The notes beneath the pieces were generated by a model. The model saw nothing but the letters and a program-made list of their open reading frames with translations, searched no databases and was not told where the DNA came from. DNA of 64,000 nucleotides from Flavobacteriaceae bacterium (lineage in GTDB: Bacteria > Bacteroidota > Bacteroidia > Flavobacteriales > Flavobacteriaceae), in contig JAGYKX010000005.1 of the NCBI GenBank assembly GCA_018401115.1, positions 372,001 to 436,000 on the forward strand. Direction: 5' to 3'. The position numbers and the translations under genes are program-made. Within the stretch, counting starts at the first letter, position 1; each line of letters starts with the position of its first letter. This document shows positions 36,556 to 47,190 of the stretch, piece after piece.

Positions 36556-37380
36556 TTAGGTACTATTTAACTTTTTATTATCCAGAGAATAATCAAATAA
36601 TAATTCTTTGAGATGCAACCCTGAACCAGCAGCAACATATGGAATAAAATCATCCAAATCACTGTTTAGTAATTTTTTTAACCCATCTAAATCAATTTCA
36701 TTCCTCCCTAAGCAAACAAGGGCACCCATCATGAGTCTAATCTGGTACCTCAAGAATCCTTTACCCCTAACTTCTAATACATAAGAGTCTTTTGGGAAGA
36801 AACTTGCCACAATAGTTGTATTTAATTTTAACTCACAAGATATTATAGTTCTCAAGGTTTGAGACTTTTTTTTGTCCTTTCTAGCAGTAAAATTTTTAAA
36901 GTCGTGGGTACCTACAAATAATTTTGCAGCCTCTTGCATGAGCGTAATATTTAATTCCTCAGGATAATTAGCCATAATGGGTGCACAAAAAGGATGGGCC
37001 TTAGATCCAAATGAAAAAAGATAGCAATAGGTTTTTTCTTTTGCAGAGTGAATGATATTAAATTTTTCTGCAACCGCTGTTATGGATTCTATCCTAATGT
37101 CTGCGGGAAGGTTTAAGTTTAATTGATCTACTAGCGATTCTATTTCATTTAAAGGCTCATAGTCAATAAATAATTCAAAGGCACCATCAATGGAAGACAC
37201 TTTTGCATCTGTTCTTCCTGCTCCAAGTATTTTAAAAGACCGCTCCTTACCTAAAACAAACTTTATGGTCTTTGTTAGCATTCCCTCTATGGTTTTATAT
37301 CCAGGTTGATTTTGCCAACCGCTGTACCTAAACCCTAAGTAAGACACCCTCACTAAATAATAATATTTCTTCTTTTGCAT
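36556..37380 (-). CDS. tRNA pseudouridine synthase A-like protein
   Basis: A 274-residue TruA-type enzyme. The start RVSYLGFRYSGWQNQPGYKTIEG and the catalytic Asp in GAGRTDAKVSS match the family, followed by KEKTYCYLF and RYQIRLMMGALVCLG. TruA makes pseudouridine at positions 38-40 of tRNA. The sequence has some family variation, so whether it is the main TruA or a second paralogue cannot be told from this window. Confidence 0.87.
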   Translation of the reverse strand: MQKKKYYYLVRVSYLGFRYSGWQNQPGYKTIEGMLTKTIKFVLGKERSFKILGAGRTDAKVSSIDGAFELFIDYEPLNEIESLVDQLNLNLPADIRIESITAVAEKFNIIHSAKEKTYCYLFSFGSKAHPFCAPIMANYPEELNITLMQEAAKLFVGTHDFKNFTARKDKKKSQTLRTIISCELKLNTTIVASFFPKDSYVLEVRGKGFLRYQIRLMMGALVCLGRNEIDLDGLKKLLNSDLDDFIPYVAAGSGLHLKELLFDYSLDNKKLNST

Positions 37381-37505
37381 GCCCTATTAATATGATTAAA
37401 AATATAAAATAATCCATGAAAAGCACTTCATACTAGATTAAATACTATATGCATTTGAATAGATAAATAATAACTAAACTTAATTTCAAACAAATAGTAA
37501 CATCT

Positions 37506-37944
37506 ATGAAATCTATCGGAAAAAATAAGTCACCATGTGGTTTACAATACTATGAATTATAGTATTATTGTGGAATCTTTTAGGCATTGGGGCCTATTTA
37601 ATTTATGTTTATTTGACAGATGAAATGATCAGTGAACTACCTCAAGCGAAAATATACATTATCTACAACAACCCTGTTTGGGTAATGGAGCTTTCGCATT
37701 AGCCGTTTGGGATGGCTTATTAGGATCCATTTGTATGATGTTTAAGAAGAAAATGAGTGTCTACTTATTTCAAATATCGTTTGCAGGCATATTTTTACAA
37801 AACATTCACAGTTTTTTCATGATTGATGCTATTGGTGTTATTGGAATAGTTCAAGGTTTAATAATGCCTAGCATTGTAACGATTTTTGCTTTTGTGCTTA
37901 TTGTAGTAAACACAATAGCAAAAAAATCTCATTGGATTAGATAA
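37506..37944 (+). pseudogene. Decayed small four-helix membrane protein gene
   Basis: Three lesions break one recognisable gene. From ATG 37506 the frame runs MKSIGKNKSP, then a G is missing after 37537, an in-frame TGA stands where Trp is expected at 37553-37555, and one A is missing near 37684. The remaining pieces (LWNLLGIGAYLIYVYLTDEMISELP, then GAFALAVWDGLLGSICMMF and two further helices) fit a four-helix protein of about 146 residues known in flavobacteria, often loosely named sugar transporter. A nonsense change plus indels argues for true decay. Downstream helices could still be translated from TTG 37678. Confidence 0.8.
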
Positions 37945-37965
37945 TCATTGATTATAAACGCTTAA

Positions 37966-39363
37966 TTACTCATATACGTCCTCCGAAATCTCTAATACTT
38001 TTACAGGACCATACTTGGAAACAATCGGGGTAATCTCAGAAGCTTTTCCAATGAACACCATTTGCATGTTTTCTTTTGGAAAATAGTCTTTTATGATTTG
38101 AGTGGCCTTTGCTATATCTATTGAAGAAACAGACTCATTAAAACGATCTATATAATCTAATGGGAGCTCGTAAGTATAAGCGTCTGTGAAAAATCTTGCT
38201 ATAGCGGCATTGGTTTCATAATCAGGAGGAAATTGCCCCTTAACGTAATTTTTTGCAGACTCAAGGGTTTTAGAATCTACGCCAGTTTCATGAATTTTCT
38301 GATATGTTTTAAGGAGTAAATCTATTGTTTGTTCTGTAGTTTCATTGGCTGTAAAAGTACTCATGCTAAAGCTTCCTCCTTCTCTGAGAGCAGTAAATCC
38401 ACTTCTGGCACCATAAGTGAGTCCTGAATTAACCCTTAATTCGTCATTTAGCCATGACGTGAATCTCCCTCCTAAAATGGTATTAATTACCTGAATACCA
38501 ATATAATCAGATATGTTTCTAGGTACCCCTTCACCGCCTACTAATAGGGTTGTTTCCCTAGCATCCTCTTTATTTACCACCACTACCTTAGATGAATCTA
38601 AGCTTGGAAGAGCTATACTATTATTTTTCACTTTTCCAACATTGTTCCAAGAACTAAATAAATTTGTTAGCTGAGTTTTCATTTCAGTTGGGTTAAAATC
38701 ACCCACCACGGCAATGACACTTCCCATGGGCGTGTAATGATCACTGTAGAATCTATTTACATCTTTCAATTCAATGCGCTCAATACTCTGTTTAGTTCCA
38801 GAAGGAATATTTGCATAAGGGTGTTTACCATACACCAGCTGGTTAAAATAGTTGTTTATAACACTTCTGGGACTTTCTCTTCTTTGGTCTACCCCAGCAA
38901 CCGCTCGCTGCTTTGATTTCACAAACTCTGCTTCTTCGAATGATGGTTTTGTAAGCATTTCTGCAAGAATAGGGAGAACATGGTGTAAATCTTTATTGAT
39001 AAAACTGCTCGTTAAGACCGAAGTCTCCATATTTGAACTTGAATTATAAGAGGCACCCATAAAGTCTAAGGTAGTCTCAATGGTTTCTTTGTCATAAGAA
39101 GCCGTCCCTGAAGATAGTAAATTGGCGGTGAGTTCTGAAAGCCCAGCATTCGCTTTTGAGTCCTGTCGAACACCTGCTGGAACAACCGCTCTAAAATGTA
39201 CCAACGGAACCTCTTGTTGAGCCACCATATACACTTTTAAACCATTGTCTAAAATAAAATGCTCATAGGAAGGACTTTTAAAATTGCTCTGGGCTTGAAG
39301 GCTATAGTTGCTTAAACTAATAAAAACTATAGCAATATTAACTAAATTATAAAATGTTTTCAT
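37966..39363 (-). CDS. M16 peptidase-like protein, catalytically inactive partner
   Basis: A 465-residue protein with a signal peptide (about residue 24, SLQAQSNF). It has the two-lobed M16 fold (LKVYMVAQQEVPLVHFRAVVPAGV) but the HxxEH zinc motif position reads SELTA, so the zinc ligands are lost. Such inactive chains pair with an active M16 subunit to form a closed chamber. The active partner is 5 bases upstream (39369-40694). The pair should degrade peptides in the periplasm or membrane. Confidence 0.88.
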   Translation of the reverse strand: MKTFYNLVNIAIVFISLSNYSLQAQSNFKSPSYEHFILDNGLKVYMVAQQEVPLVHFRAVVPAGVRQDSKANAGLSELTANLLSSGTASYDKETIETTLDFMGASYNSSSNMETSVLTSSFINKDLHHVLPILAEMLTKPSFEEAEFVKSKQRAVAGVDQRRESPRSVINNYFNQLVYGKHPYANIPSGTKQSIERIELKDVNRFYSDHYTPMGSVIAVVGDFNPTEMKTQLTNLFSSWNNVGKVKNNSIALPSLDSSKVVVVNKEDARETTLLVGGEGVPRNISDYIGIQVINTILGGRFTSWLNDELRVNSGLTYGARSGFTALREGGSFSMSTFTANETTEQTIDLLLKTYQKIHETGVDSKTLESAKNYVKGQFPPDYETNAAIARFFTDAYTYELPLDYIDRFNESVSSIDIAKATQIIKDYFPKENMQMVFIGKASEITPIVSKYGPVKVLEISEDVYE

Positions 39364-39368
39364 AAGAC

Positions 39369-40694
39369 CTATTTTGTTTTATTTTCGGGAGAAATTAAAT
39401 ATCCAACTGTGCTATTATTCTTAGTAAAGTATTTTTTAGCCACCTGCTGAATATCATCTACCGTTAAGGTTTCATATGATTGGGGCGCAGAAAACATCTT
39501 GTTGTAATCTCCAAAATACATTTCATAAGTACCTAAGGTATTACTCTTTCCATCTATGGTTTCCAAACTTGAATACAGAGCAACTAATTTTTGATTTTTA
39601 ACTTTTTGAAGCTCTCTTTCACTAACCCCATTCAGAGCAATATCACTGATAATTTGAATCATTTCTGACTCTAAAAGCTCAGGGGAAGTTCCAGGACTTG
39701 CTACTCCGTATAAATAAAAGAGGTTTGGATCAATACTCTCTGGCATATAAGAAAAAACTGAAGTGGCCAATGTTTTCTGATCTACTAATTGACTGTATAA
39801 TCTACTACTATTACCGTCAGATAGAATGGCACTTAGCACATCTAATGCGTAGTAATCTTTATGCTTAGTTTCTGGTACATGATAAGCTAACATAACATTC
39901 GGGCTACTTACTTGTTTCTCTACAACAACACGTTTCTGCCCTAGCTGTTTAGGCTCAATAGTATGTACTGGTCTGGCTTTAGGTCCAGCGGGTATTGGTT
40001 CAAAATACTTTTTAGACAAACTTTTTACCGCTTCCAAGCTTACATCTCCAGAAATGACCACAACAGCATTGTTAGGAGCGTAATAGGTGTCAAAATAAGT
40101 TTGAAGATCATCTATGGACCAATTTTTAATATCTGACTCATACCCAATTACTGACCATCTGTAAGGATGTGCTAAAAAAGCAGCGCCTTTTACTTGTTCG
40201 GATATGTTTCTGAAATTACTATTTTCTAGACCTGTGCTTCTCTCGCTCAACACTACCCCTCTTTCACTTTCTACCATCTTGGGGTCCAATTCTAAATGAC
40301 CAATTCGATCTGCTTCGAGATCAAAAATCGTTTCTAAAGCACTAATGGGGAACCAATCGGTATAAACAGTTAAATTTTCAGTAGTGTAGGCATTATTACT
40401 ACCTCCAGCAGCTTCCATTGTTCTGTCAAACATCTTAGGCCCGTATTTTTTAGACCCATTAAACATCATATGTTCAAAAAAATGGGACAAACCTGTAATC
40501 CCGGGATATTCATTCCTTGACCCTACTTTCCAAAATAAGTACATATTGGCATTTGGAATACTATTGTCCTCTAATACCAAAACCTTCATGCCATTAGACA
40601 AAGTAAATGACTGAACATCAGAAGCTTTACTCTGAGAAATCCCCTTTTGAAATAGTACCAAAAATAGAGCAGTAAGATATAAATTTATTTTCAT
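39369..40694 (-). CDS. M16 zinc peptidase, active subunit
   Basis: A 441-residue exported pitrilysin/insulinase-type peptidase. A signal peptide precedes SKASDVQSF. The inverted zinc motif HFFEH is present in GLSHFFEHMMFNG, and a downstream Glu lies in the ETIFDLEADRIGHLEL segment. It is the catalytic half of a two-chain M16 enzyme with the inactive gene that follows. The pair is preceded by the AAA/VWA genes at 12 bases, so a longer operon is likely. Confidence 0.92.
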   Translation of the reverse strand: MKINLYLTALFLVLFQKGISQSKASDVQSFTLSNGMKVLVLEDNSIPNANMYLFWKVGSRNEYPGITGLSHFFEHMMFNGSKKYGPKMFDRTMEAAGGSNNAYTTENLTVYTDWFPISALETIFDLEADRIGHLELDPKMVESERGVVLSERSTGLENSNFRNISEQVKGAAFLAHPYRWSVIGYESDIKNWSIDDLQTYFDTYYAPNNAVVVISGDVSLEAVKSLSKKYFEPIPAGPKARPVHTIEPKQLGQKRVVVEKQVSSPNVMLAYHVPETKHKDYYALDVLSAILSDGNSSRLYSQLVDQKTLATSVFSYMPESIDPNLFYLYGVASPGTSPELLESEMIQIISDIALNGVSERELQKVKNQKLVALYSSLETIDGKSNTLGTYEMYFGDYNKMFSAPQSYETLTVDDIQQVAKKYFTKNNSTVGYLISPENKTK

Positions 40695-40705
40695 GATGAT
40701 TAAAA

Positions 40706-42160
40706 TTATAAACCGTTAATGTAAGATCCGTAAAGATCTTTAAATTCTGTTCCGTTTGAAAAACTGTGCTTACTCAATTTGTTATTGGCAACTAACCCCC
40801 ACAATACCAATTCCTTTAGAAAATAGGAGGTTTCTTTATCTACCTCTGGTGCATACGTATTCAGTAGATCAGATAAAGGACTAATAAGATCTAACTGATC
40901 TCGGTACATACTATCTGAAAAGTCTTCTAATAATTCAAATCCTTCAGATTCAAAAAACCATAATAACAATGCGTCATAGGGTCCCTCTGCATCTTTTCGC
41001 TCTAATTTTTTAATTTTAGGAAAACGTTCCTCAAATAGTGTTTTAATGGCAGACTCCAATAAGTGTTGAGCTACAAAATCTGCACCTTCTTGCTCTCCTT
41101 CATACACTAATTCTACTTTTCCAGTAATGGCAGGATAAATACCTGTAAAGTCAGACAATCTAATAGTTGTTTGCGATTCATCAGAGAGTAATAGTCTTCT
41201 TTCTGCTGTACTCATCAAATTTTGAAAGGCAGTGATACTCATTCTAGCACTCACCCCGCTTTTAGCGTCAATGTAATCACTTTCTCTCGCCTCAAAAGAA
41301 ATTTGCTCTAGTAAGTCTCTGGCAATTTCAGGCACTTGAATAGGAAGTGATACAACTCCAGCCTCTTGGGCAGTAATTCTTTTTGCCGTTTCAACGTCCT
41401 TGGGATAATGCGTTAATATTTGAGAACCAATTCTATCTTTTAATGGGGTAACAATGCTACCTCTATTGGTATAATCTTCAGGATTGGCAGTAAACACACA
41501 TTGAATATCTATAGGAAGTCTAAGCTTAAAGCCCCTTATTTGAATATCTCCTTCCTGCAGTATATTAAACAAGGATACTTGAATCCTAGCCTGTAGGTCA
41601 GGGATTTCGTTAATTACGAAAATACACCTGTTTGCTCTAGGTATCATTCCAAAATGAAGCACACGAGGATCTGCATAAGACAGCTTTAAATGAGCTGCTT
41701 TAATGGGATCTATATCTCCAATTAAGTCAGAAACACTCACATCTGGCGTAGCTAATTTCTCAAAAAAGCGATCTTCTCTTGCCAACCAGCTTATAGGTGT
41801 TTTGTCTCCCATCTCTGCTATTAAATCTATGGCAAATGTAGAGATTGGTTTTAAGGGATCATCATTAATTTCAGAACCTCTAACTACCGGAATATATGGA
41901 TCTAATAAATAAACCATTGCTCGGGCCAATCGTGTCTTTGCCTGCCCTCTTAAACCCAGTAAATTAATGTTATGCATAGACAAAATAGCACGCTCTAACT
42001 CAGGAAGCACCGTATTTTCATAGCCTATGACACCAGTAAAAGGGGTTGTTTTATTCTTCAGATGTATAATTAAATTATCTCTGAGTTCTACTTTAATAGA
42101 TCTCGAGACATAGCCAGATTGCTTTAATTCACCTAAGGTTTTTAGTGTAGTTACTTCCAT
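40706..42160 (-). CDS. AAA+ ATPase, magnesium-chelatase-like (MoxR-type)
   Basis: A 484-residue AAA+ protein. Walker A is GLRGQAKTRLARAM and the Walker B position reads CIFVINEIPDL, so Asn stands where Asp is usual while the next Glu is kept. The sensor region is FTANPEDYTNRGSIVTPLKDRIG. The C-terminal part (about 330-484) is family-specific. Pairs of MoxR-type ATPase and VWA protein act together as metal-dependent chaperones for cofactor insertion or protein assembly; the client is not known here. Confidence 0.85.
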   Translation of the reverse strand: MEVTTLKTLGELKQSGYVSRSIKVELRDNLIIHLKNKTTPFTGVIGYENTVLPELERAILSMHNINLLGLRGQAKTRLARAMVYLLDPYIPVVRGSEINDDPLKPISTFAIDLIAEMGDKTPISWLAREDRFFEKLATPDVSVSDLIGDIDPIKAAHLKLSYADPRVLHFGMIPRANRCIFVINEIPDLQARIQVSLFNILQEGDIQIRGFKLRLPIDIQCVFTANPEDYTNRGSIVTPLKDRIGSQILTHYPKDVETAKRITAQEAGVVSLPIQVPEIARDLLEQISFEARESDYIDAKSGVSARMSITAFQNLMSTAERRLLLSDESQTTIRLSDFTGIYPAITGKVELVYEGEQEGADFVAQHLLESAIKTLFEERFPKIKKLERKDAEGPYDALLLWFFESEGFELLEDFSDSMYRDQLDLISPLSDLLNTYAPEVDKETSYFLKELVLWGLVANNKLSKHSFSNGTEFKDLYGSYINGL

Positions 42161-43315
42161 TTATCGAATTCTTTTTTTTCTGTTATTTTCATAGTCTTCA
42201 AAGATCATTCCGCCCAATCCTTTTAAGCCAGTGTAAAACGCCTTCCCTTTATTGGCTGCCGTAAATTCTTGTACAAACTGCATGAGGTATGGATCTTGAG
42301 CGATCATGAAAGTGGTGATGGGTATGTTTACTTTTTGTGCTTGTCTCGCCATTCTGTAGCACTGGTCTACAATATGTTGATCCAATCCAGATGAATTTTT
42401 ATAATAAGAGCCATCCTTTAATTTGAGACAACTTGGCTTACCATCCGTGATCATGAAAATTTGCTTATTGGTATTGCGCTTTCTCCTGAGCATATCCATG
42501 GCTAAAGACAAGCCCGCAACTGTGTTGGTATGAAAAGGCCCTACTTTTAAGTAAGGTAAATCTGCCACAGCTATTGGCCAGGCGTCATTCCCAAAAACCA
42601 AGATTTCTAGACTGTCTTTAGGGTAGCGTGTAGTGATCATTTCTGCCAAAGCCATGGCCACTTTTTTAGCAGGGGTAATTCTATCTTCTCCATAAAGGAT
42701 CATGCTGTGGCTAATATCTATCATCAGGACCGTACTCATTTGTGCTGCATGATGAGACTCTTTAACCACAAGATCTTCTTCTCTTAATTCGAAAGATCCT
42801 ATCCCATTATTGATCTGGGCATTTTTAAAGCTTTCAGTAATGTCTATAGAAGACATGGCATCTCCAAATTGAAAGGCTCTAAGATCTCCAGAGGGTTCTT
42901 CTCCCATTCCTATTTTTGGTGTTTTATGGTTTCCAGAACCCGCCTTCTTAAGCGTGCCAAAAATTTGATCCAAAGCGTGTTGCCTAATTAATCTTTCCAT
43001 CTTAGCGGTAAGGGAAACAACACTTTTAGCAGATTCATCTCCATTTTCACCAGAGTTCTGAGGATCATTAGGCTCTAAGGCCTCTTGAACATATCCTTTG
43101 GATTTGAGGTCTTCAATAAAGTCTTCTATAGTGTACTCTGGAGTGGTGAGTTCGTATTCCTTATCGAGTTCTCTAAGCCAATCAATGGCTTCGTCAAAAT
43201 CACCTGAAGTGTGGGTAATGAGCTCTTTGAATATTTCAAAAAGTCGCTCAAAAGGAGTTTGTTTTGGCGCTTTATAGGGAGTAAAGCGAAAGCCTAATGT
43301 CTTGCGATTTGCCAT
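42161..43315 (-). CDS. von Willebrand factor A domain protein (AAA partner)
   Basis: A 384-residue protein. Residues about 190-370 form a VWA domain with a MIDAS-like DISHSM near residue 204, then FGNDAWPIAV and ITDGKPSCLKL. The N-terminal part is helical and acidic. It lies immediately before the AAA+ gene (ATG of the AAA gene at 42160 is the base before this stop), so the two are strictly coupled. No signal peptide or membrane helix is present, so both partners are probably cytoplasmic. Confidence 0.85.
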   Translation of the reverse strand: MANRKTLGFRFTPYKAPKQTPFERLFEIFKELITHTSGDFDEAIDWLRELDKEYELTTPEYTIEDFIEDLKSKGYVQEALEPNDPQNSGENGDESAKSVVSLTAKMERLIRQHALDQIFGTLKKAGSGNHKTPKIGMGEEPSGDLRAFQFGDAMSSIDITESFKNAQINNGIGSFELREEDLVVKESHHAAQMSTVLMIDISHSMILYGEDRITPAKKVAMALAEMITTRYPKDSLEILVFGNDAWPIAVADLPYLKVGPFHTNTVAGLSLAMDMLRRKRNTNKQIFMITDGKPSCLKLKDGSYYKNSSGLDQHIVDQCYRMARQAQKVNIPITTFMIAQDPYLMQFVQEFTAANKGKAFYTGLKGLGGMIFEDYENNRKKRIR

Positions 43316-43381
43316 ACCTAAAAATACTACAAATCACAGATATTATAAAGCCTTTTTAAAGGAATTAAAAAGTGTTTAACA

Positions 43382-43987
43382 TCATTTTTGTCTAGAGGCT
43401 AAAAGTTCAACAACTTCTGCCAAACTGGACTCTTTTGCGTGTAACAACATTAAGTAATGGAACAAAAGGTCCGAAGCCTCCTCTAAAAATAATTCTTGGT
43501 TATTGTCCATGGCTTCAATCACAACTTCTACCGCTTCTTCTCCCACTTTTTGAGCAATTTTATTAATGCCTTTCTCAAAAAGACTCGCCACATAACTTTG
43601 ATCTCCACTAGCATTGGAAACCCTTGAAGCAATGGTCTCTTCTAAAGTGGTTAAAAAACCATAAGTAGGAGTATTGACCTTATTCCAACAGGTGTCAGAT
43701 CCCTTATGGCAAGTAGGACCCTCTGGGTGCACTTGTATTAACAAGGTGTCATTGTCACAATCTAAGGCAATGTCTACAAGAATCAAAAAATGACCACTTT
43801 CCTCTCCTTTTGTCCACAAACGCAGTTTTGAACGGCTGTAAAAGGTAACTTTTTTTGATTGAGTGGTTTGTGTTAATGCCTCCTGATTCATATAGCCCAA
43901 CATAAGTACATTTTTGGTATGGGCATCTTGGATAATTGCTGGAACCAAACCGTCTGAATGTTTTGAAAAATCTACGTTCATCTGCAT
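43382..43987 (-). CDS. hisIE: Phosphoribosyl-AMP cyclohydrolase / phosphoribosyl-ATP pyrophosphatase
   Basis: A 201-residue fusion. The HisI half has the zinc/active-site pattern TFYSRSKLRLWTKGEESGHFL, CDNDTLL and GPTCHKGSDTCW. The HisE half follows with KGINKIAQKVGEEAVEVVIEAMD. It catalyses steps two and three of histidine synthesis. It is the last gene of the his operon, 3 bases after hisF. No strong terminator is visible in the 66 bases before the VWA gene start. Confidence 0.95.
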   Translation of the reverse strand: MQMNVDFSKHSDGLVPAIIQDAHTKNVLMLGYMNQEALTQTTQSKKVTFYSRSKLRLWTKGEESGHFLILVDIALDCDNDTLLIQVHPEGPTCHKGSDTCWNKVNTPTYGFLTTLEETIASRVSNASGDQSYVASLFEKGINKIAQKVGEEAVEVVIEAMDNNQELFLEEASDLLFHYLMLLHAKESSLAEVVELLASRQK

Positions 43988-43990
43988 GAT

Positions 43991-44746
43991 TTAAAGTCTA
44001 ACTGGTATATTTTTATCTTTTAAAAAAGTCTTTAAGGCTGGAATGCCTATTTCTCCGTAATGGAAAATACTTGCTGCTAGAGCGGCATCGGCTTTACCGA
44101 AGGTAAAGCTATTATAAAAATCTTCCATATTCCCAGCACCACCAGAGGCAATAATAGGAATATTTACGCTTTCTGACATTTTCGCTAAGGCTTCGTTGGC
44201 GAACCCACTTTTGGTACCGTCATGATCCATGGAAGTAAACAAAATTTCTCCAGCCCCTAATTGTGCTACTTGCTTAGCCCAATCGAATAAATCTATATTC
44301 GTAGCTTGCTTTCCACCTACTAAATGAACCAACCACTGATCACCAATCTTTTTGGCATCTATGGCCACCACCACACACTGTGCCCCAAAAGCTTCCGACA
44401 ATTCTTTAATAACTGCTGGCCGCCTTATGGCCGACGAGTTAATGGACACCTTATCTGCCCCATTCTTAAGTAGTATCTCTACGTCTGCAACACTGCTAAT
44501 GCCTCCTCCAACAGTAAAAGGAATGTCTACAGCTGCTGCTACCTGAAGCACCAAATCTGCCATGGTTTTCCGGCCCTGCTCTGTAGCAGAAATATCTAAA
44601 AACACGAGTTCATCTGCACCGGTCATAGCGTATTTAGTGGCAAGTTCTACAGGGTCTCCTGCATCTCTAAGGGACAAAAAATTAACGCCCTTTACCGTAC
44701 GCCCATCTTTTATATCCAGGCAAGGAATGATTCTTTTAGTTAACAT
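43991..44746 (-). CDS. hisF: Imidazole glycerol phosphate synthase, cyclase subunit
   Basis: A 251-residue TIM-barrel cyclase. The catalytic Asp pair appears as [12 protein letters not shown] near the N-terminus and [10 protein letters not shown] in the middle, with the phosphate loops VGGGISS and IIASGGAGN. It makes imidazole glycerol phosphate and AICAR with HisH-supplied ammonia. It overlaps hisA by 7 bases. Confidence 0.97.
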   Translation of the reverse strand: MLTKRIIPCLDIKDGRTVKGVNFLSLRDAGDPVELATKYAMTGADELVFLDISATEQGRKTMADLVLQVAAAVDIPFTVGGGISSVADVEILLKNGADKVSINSSAIRRPAVIKELSEAFGAQCVVVAIDAKKIGDQWLVHLVGGKQATNIDLFDWAKQVAQLGAGEILFTSMDHDGTKSGFANEALAKMSESVNIPIIASGGAGNMEDFYNSFTFGKADAALAASIFHYGEIGIPALKTFLKDKNIPVRL

Positions 44747-45474
44747 GTTGGCGTATTTAAAATGAACTGTTCTATCTCTTTTAAAGAGATTCTATCTTCA
44801 TATATCGCTTTTCCAACAATAGCCCCGTCACAGCCCACAGCACTCAGGTCATAAAGGTCTTGAAGTTTTGCAACGCCTCCACTAGCAATGAGTTTAATGT
44901 CTTTTAGTGCTCTGATCATTTTTTCATATAAATCAATGGAGGGACCTTCAAGCATACCATCTTTAGAAATATCTGTGCAGATCACATCTGAAATGCCTTT
45001 TGCCATATAATTAGCTACATAGGGAATTAAGTCTTCTGTAGAGGTTTCTAACCAACCTGAAATAGCAATTTTTTCATTGGCCGCGTCTGCCCCTAGTATA
45101 ATTTTATGTGCTCCATAGCTCTTGATCCAAGATAAAAAGCGTTGGGGATCCTTTACCGCAATACTGCCTCCAGTAATTTGCTTGGCACCAGATTCAAAGG
45201 CTATTTTAAGATCTTGGTCAGTTTTAAGCCCGCCACCAAAATCGATTTTTAAATTTGTTTTGGTCGCTAGGGTTTCTAGGACTTTGTGATTTACAATACC
45301 CTGGGATTTGGCACCGTCTAGATCTACTAAATGTAGGTATTCTACTCCGTGGTCTTGAAATGACTTGGCTACCTCCAAAGGGTCGTTGGAATAAATTTTT
45401 GCCGTATTGTAATCTCCTTTCGAAAGTCTTACACATTGACCATTAATAATATCTATAGCGGGTATAATTCTCAT
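44740..45474 (-). CDS. hisA: ProFAR isomerase
   Basis: A 244-residue TIM barrel. [18 protein letters not shown] carries the first catalytic Asp and [18 protein letters not shown] the second, with phosphate-binding DFGGGLK and LIASGGVA segments. It converts ProFAR to PRFAR. The start is 1 base after the hisH stop. Confidence 0.96.
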   Translation of the reverse strand: MRIIPAIDIINGQCVRLSKGDYNTAKIYSNDPLEVAKSFQDHGVEYLHLVDLDGAKSQGIVNHKVLETLATKTNLKIDFGGGLKTDQDLKIAFESGAKQITGGSIAVKDPQRFLSWIKSYGAHKIILGADAANEKIAISGWLETSTEDLIPYVANYMAKGISDVICTDISKDGMLEGPSIDLYEKMIRALKDIKLIASGGVAKLQDLYDLSAVGCDGAIVGKAIYEDRISLKEIEQFILNTPTC

Positions 45475-45475
45475 T

Positions 45476-46057
45476 TTATAGGGCTAAAAAGTTTTCTAAA
45501 ATTTTATTTCCAATATTACTGCTCTTTTCTGGGTGAAACTGTGTGCCAAAAAAATTGTCTTTGGCCAAAGCGGCACTATAGGGAATATCATACTGACAAA
45601 CAGCAATGGTCTTTGAAGACAATGCGGCATAATAGGAATGAACCATATAAATATAAGCGTTCTCTTCAATCCCATTGAAAAGGGAACCCTTCAATTGCGT
45701 AATGGTGTTCCATCCTATATGAGGTACTTTTAGTTTTTTTTCAAATGCTTTCACTTCCACATCAAAAATGCCCAATCCTTTTGTATTGCCTTCCTCTGAA
45801 CGGTTACACATAAGCTGCATACCCAAACATATACCCAAAACCGGTTGTGTTAGCTGGGGTAACAATTGGTCTACACCACTGGCTTGTAACTTTTCCATAG
45901 CAGCAGCAGCATGACCTACTCCTGGAAAAATAACCTTATCTGCTTTTTCTATGACTTCTAAATCATGTGACAAAAGCGCTTTTACACCCTGCCTTTCCAA
46001 AGCAAATAATACACTTTGAATATTTCCTGCACCGTAATCTACTATGACTGTATTCAT
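45476..46057 (-). CDS. hisH: Imidazole glycerol phosphate synthase, glutaminase subunit
   Basis: A 193-residue class I glutamine amidotransferase. The nucleophile Cys lies in [11 protein letters not shown], and the catalytic His and Glu in [12 protein letters not shown]. It supplies ammonia to HisF. It shares one base with hisB (TAATG junction at 46057). Confidence 0.96.
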   Translation of the reverse strand: MNTVIVDYGAGNIQSVLFALERQGVKALLSHDLEVIEKADKVIFPGVGHAAAAMEKLQASGVDQLLPQLTQPVLGICLGMQLMCNRSEEGNTKGLGIFDVEVKAFEKKLKVPHIGWNTITQLKGSLFNGIEENAYIYMVHSYYAALSSKTIAVCQYDIPYSAALAKDNFFGTQFHPEKSSNIGNKILENFLAL

Positions 46058-47190
46058 TATAAAACACCTTTGGTTGAGGGTAAAAATAATTTGTCCGGAT
46101 CTCTTTTAATAGCCATTTTTATGGCTTTGGCAAAAGCTTTAAAAATAGCTTCTATTTTGTGGTGCTCATTTTGCCCGGTGGCTTTTATATTTAAATTGGC
46201 TTTTGCGCCATCTGAGAAGGATTTGAAAAAATGCACAAACATTTCTGTAGGCATTTTACCAATCATTTCACGCTTAAATTCAGCCTCCCAGACCAACCAA
46301 TTTCTACCCCCAAAATCAATGGAAACATGCGCCTCACAGTCATCCATAGGTAGGCAGAAACCATAGCGCTCTACGCCAAGCTTATTGCCAAGCGCTTTGT
46401 GAAAAGCCTCTCCTAATGCAATAGCGGTATCTTCAATGGTATGGTGTTCGTCTACAGCTAAGTCTCCTGTCACCGCTATATTTAAATCTATTAAACCATG
46501 TCTGGACAACTGATCCAACATATGATCAAAAAAATCAATCCCAGTTTTGATTTTTGAGGTTCCTGTACCGTCTAAATCCATCCCTATGGAAATTTGGGTC
46601 TCATGGGTATTACGCTTCAGGCTTACTTTTCGTTCCCCTGCTCTTAAAAAACTATATATCTCTCTCCATTCAGTGGTTTCCTTAGCTATGAAATTTTCTA
46701 AGTCTTTCTGGTTCTCGGAGAGCTCTTCGCCACCAAGACCTACTTCTTGTCGCATAAAAATGGCTTTGGCACCAAGATTTTTAGCCAAAGCCACATCTGT
46801 TATTCTGTCACCAATCACAAAAGAATTCGCTAAGTCATAAGATCCGTCCATATAAGCAGACAGCAATGCAGTTCCTGGCTTTCTGGTGGGTTTATTCTCA
46901 CTGGCAAAAGTCTTGTCTATAATGACCTTAGAAAATACTACACCCTCCCTTTCAAAACTGTCAATTATAAAATTTTGAACCGGCCAAAAGGTTTCTTCCG
47001 GAAATGAATCAGTCCCTAAACCGTCTTGATTAGAGACCATGACCAATTCAAAATCTAATTCCCTTGCAATCTTGGCCATATATTGAAAAACATAGGGGTA
47101 AAAGACCAATTTCTCAAATGCATCTATTTGATAATCCTTGGGTTCCTTGATTAAGGTGCCATCTCTGTCTATAAAAAGTATTTTTTTCAT
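46057..47190 (-). CDS. hisB: Bifunctional histidinol-phosphatase / imidazoleglycerol-phosphate dehydratase
   Basis: A 377-residue fusion. The HAD phosphatase half begins [16 protein letters not shown] and carries [12 protein letters not shown]. The IGPD half carries the metal-binding [11 protein letters not shown] and [17 protein letters not shown] motifs. One polypeptide thus performs steps six and eight of the pathway. It overlaps hisC by 4 bases (ATGA). Confidence 0.96.
   Translation of the reverse strand: MKKILFIDRDGTLIKEPKDYQIDAFEKLVFYPYVFQYMAKIARELDFELVMVSNQDGLGTDSFPEETFWPVQNFIIDSFEREGVVFSKVIIDKTFASENKPTRKPGTALLSAYMDGSYDLANSFVIGDRITDVALAKNLGAKAIFMRQEVGLGGEELSENQKDLENFIAKETTEWREIYSFLRAGERKVSLKRNTHETQISIGMDLDGTGTSKIKTGIDFFDHMLDQLSRHGLIDLNIAVTGDLAVDEHHTIEDTAIALGEAFHKALGNKLGVERYGFCLPMDDCEAHVSIDFGGRNWLVWEAEFKREMIGKMPTEMFVHFFKSFSDGAKANLNIKATGQNEHHKIEAIFKAFAKAIKMAIKRDPDKLFLPSTKGVL

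Noticed and set aside
37942..37956. Small AT-rich palindrome between the decayed membrane gene and the M16 gene as a terminator.
   Set aside because: The loop is a single base, the stem is AT-only and there is no T tract.
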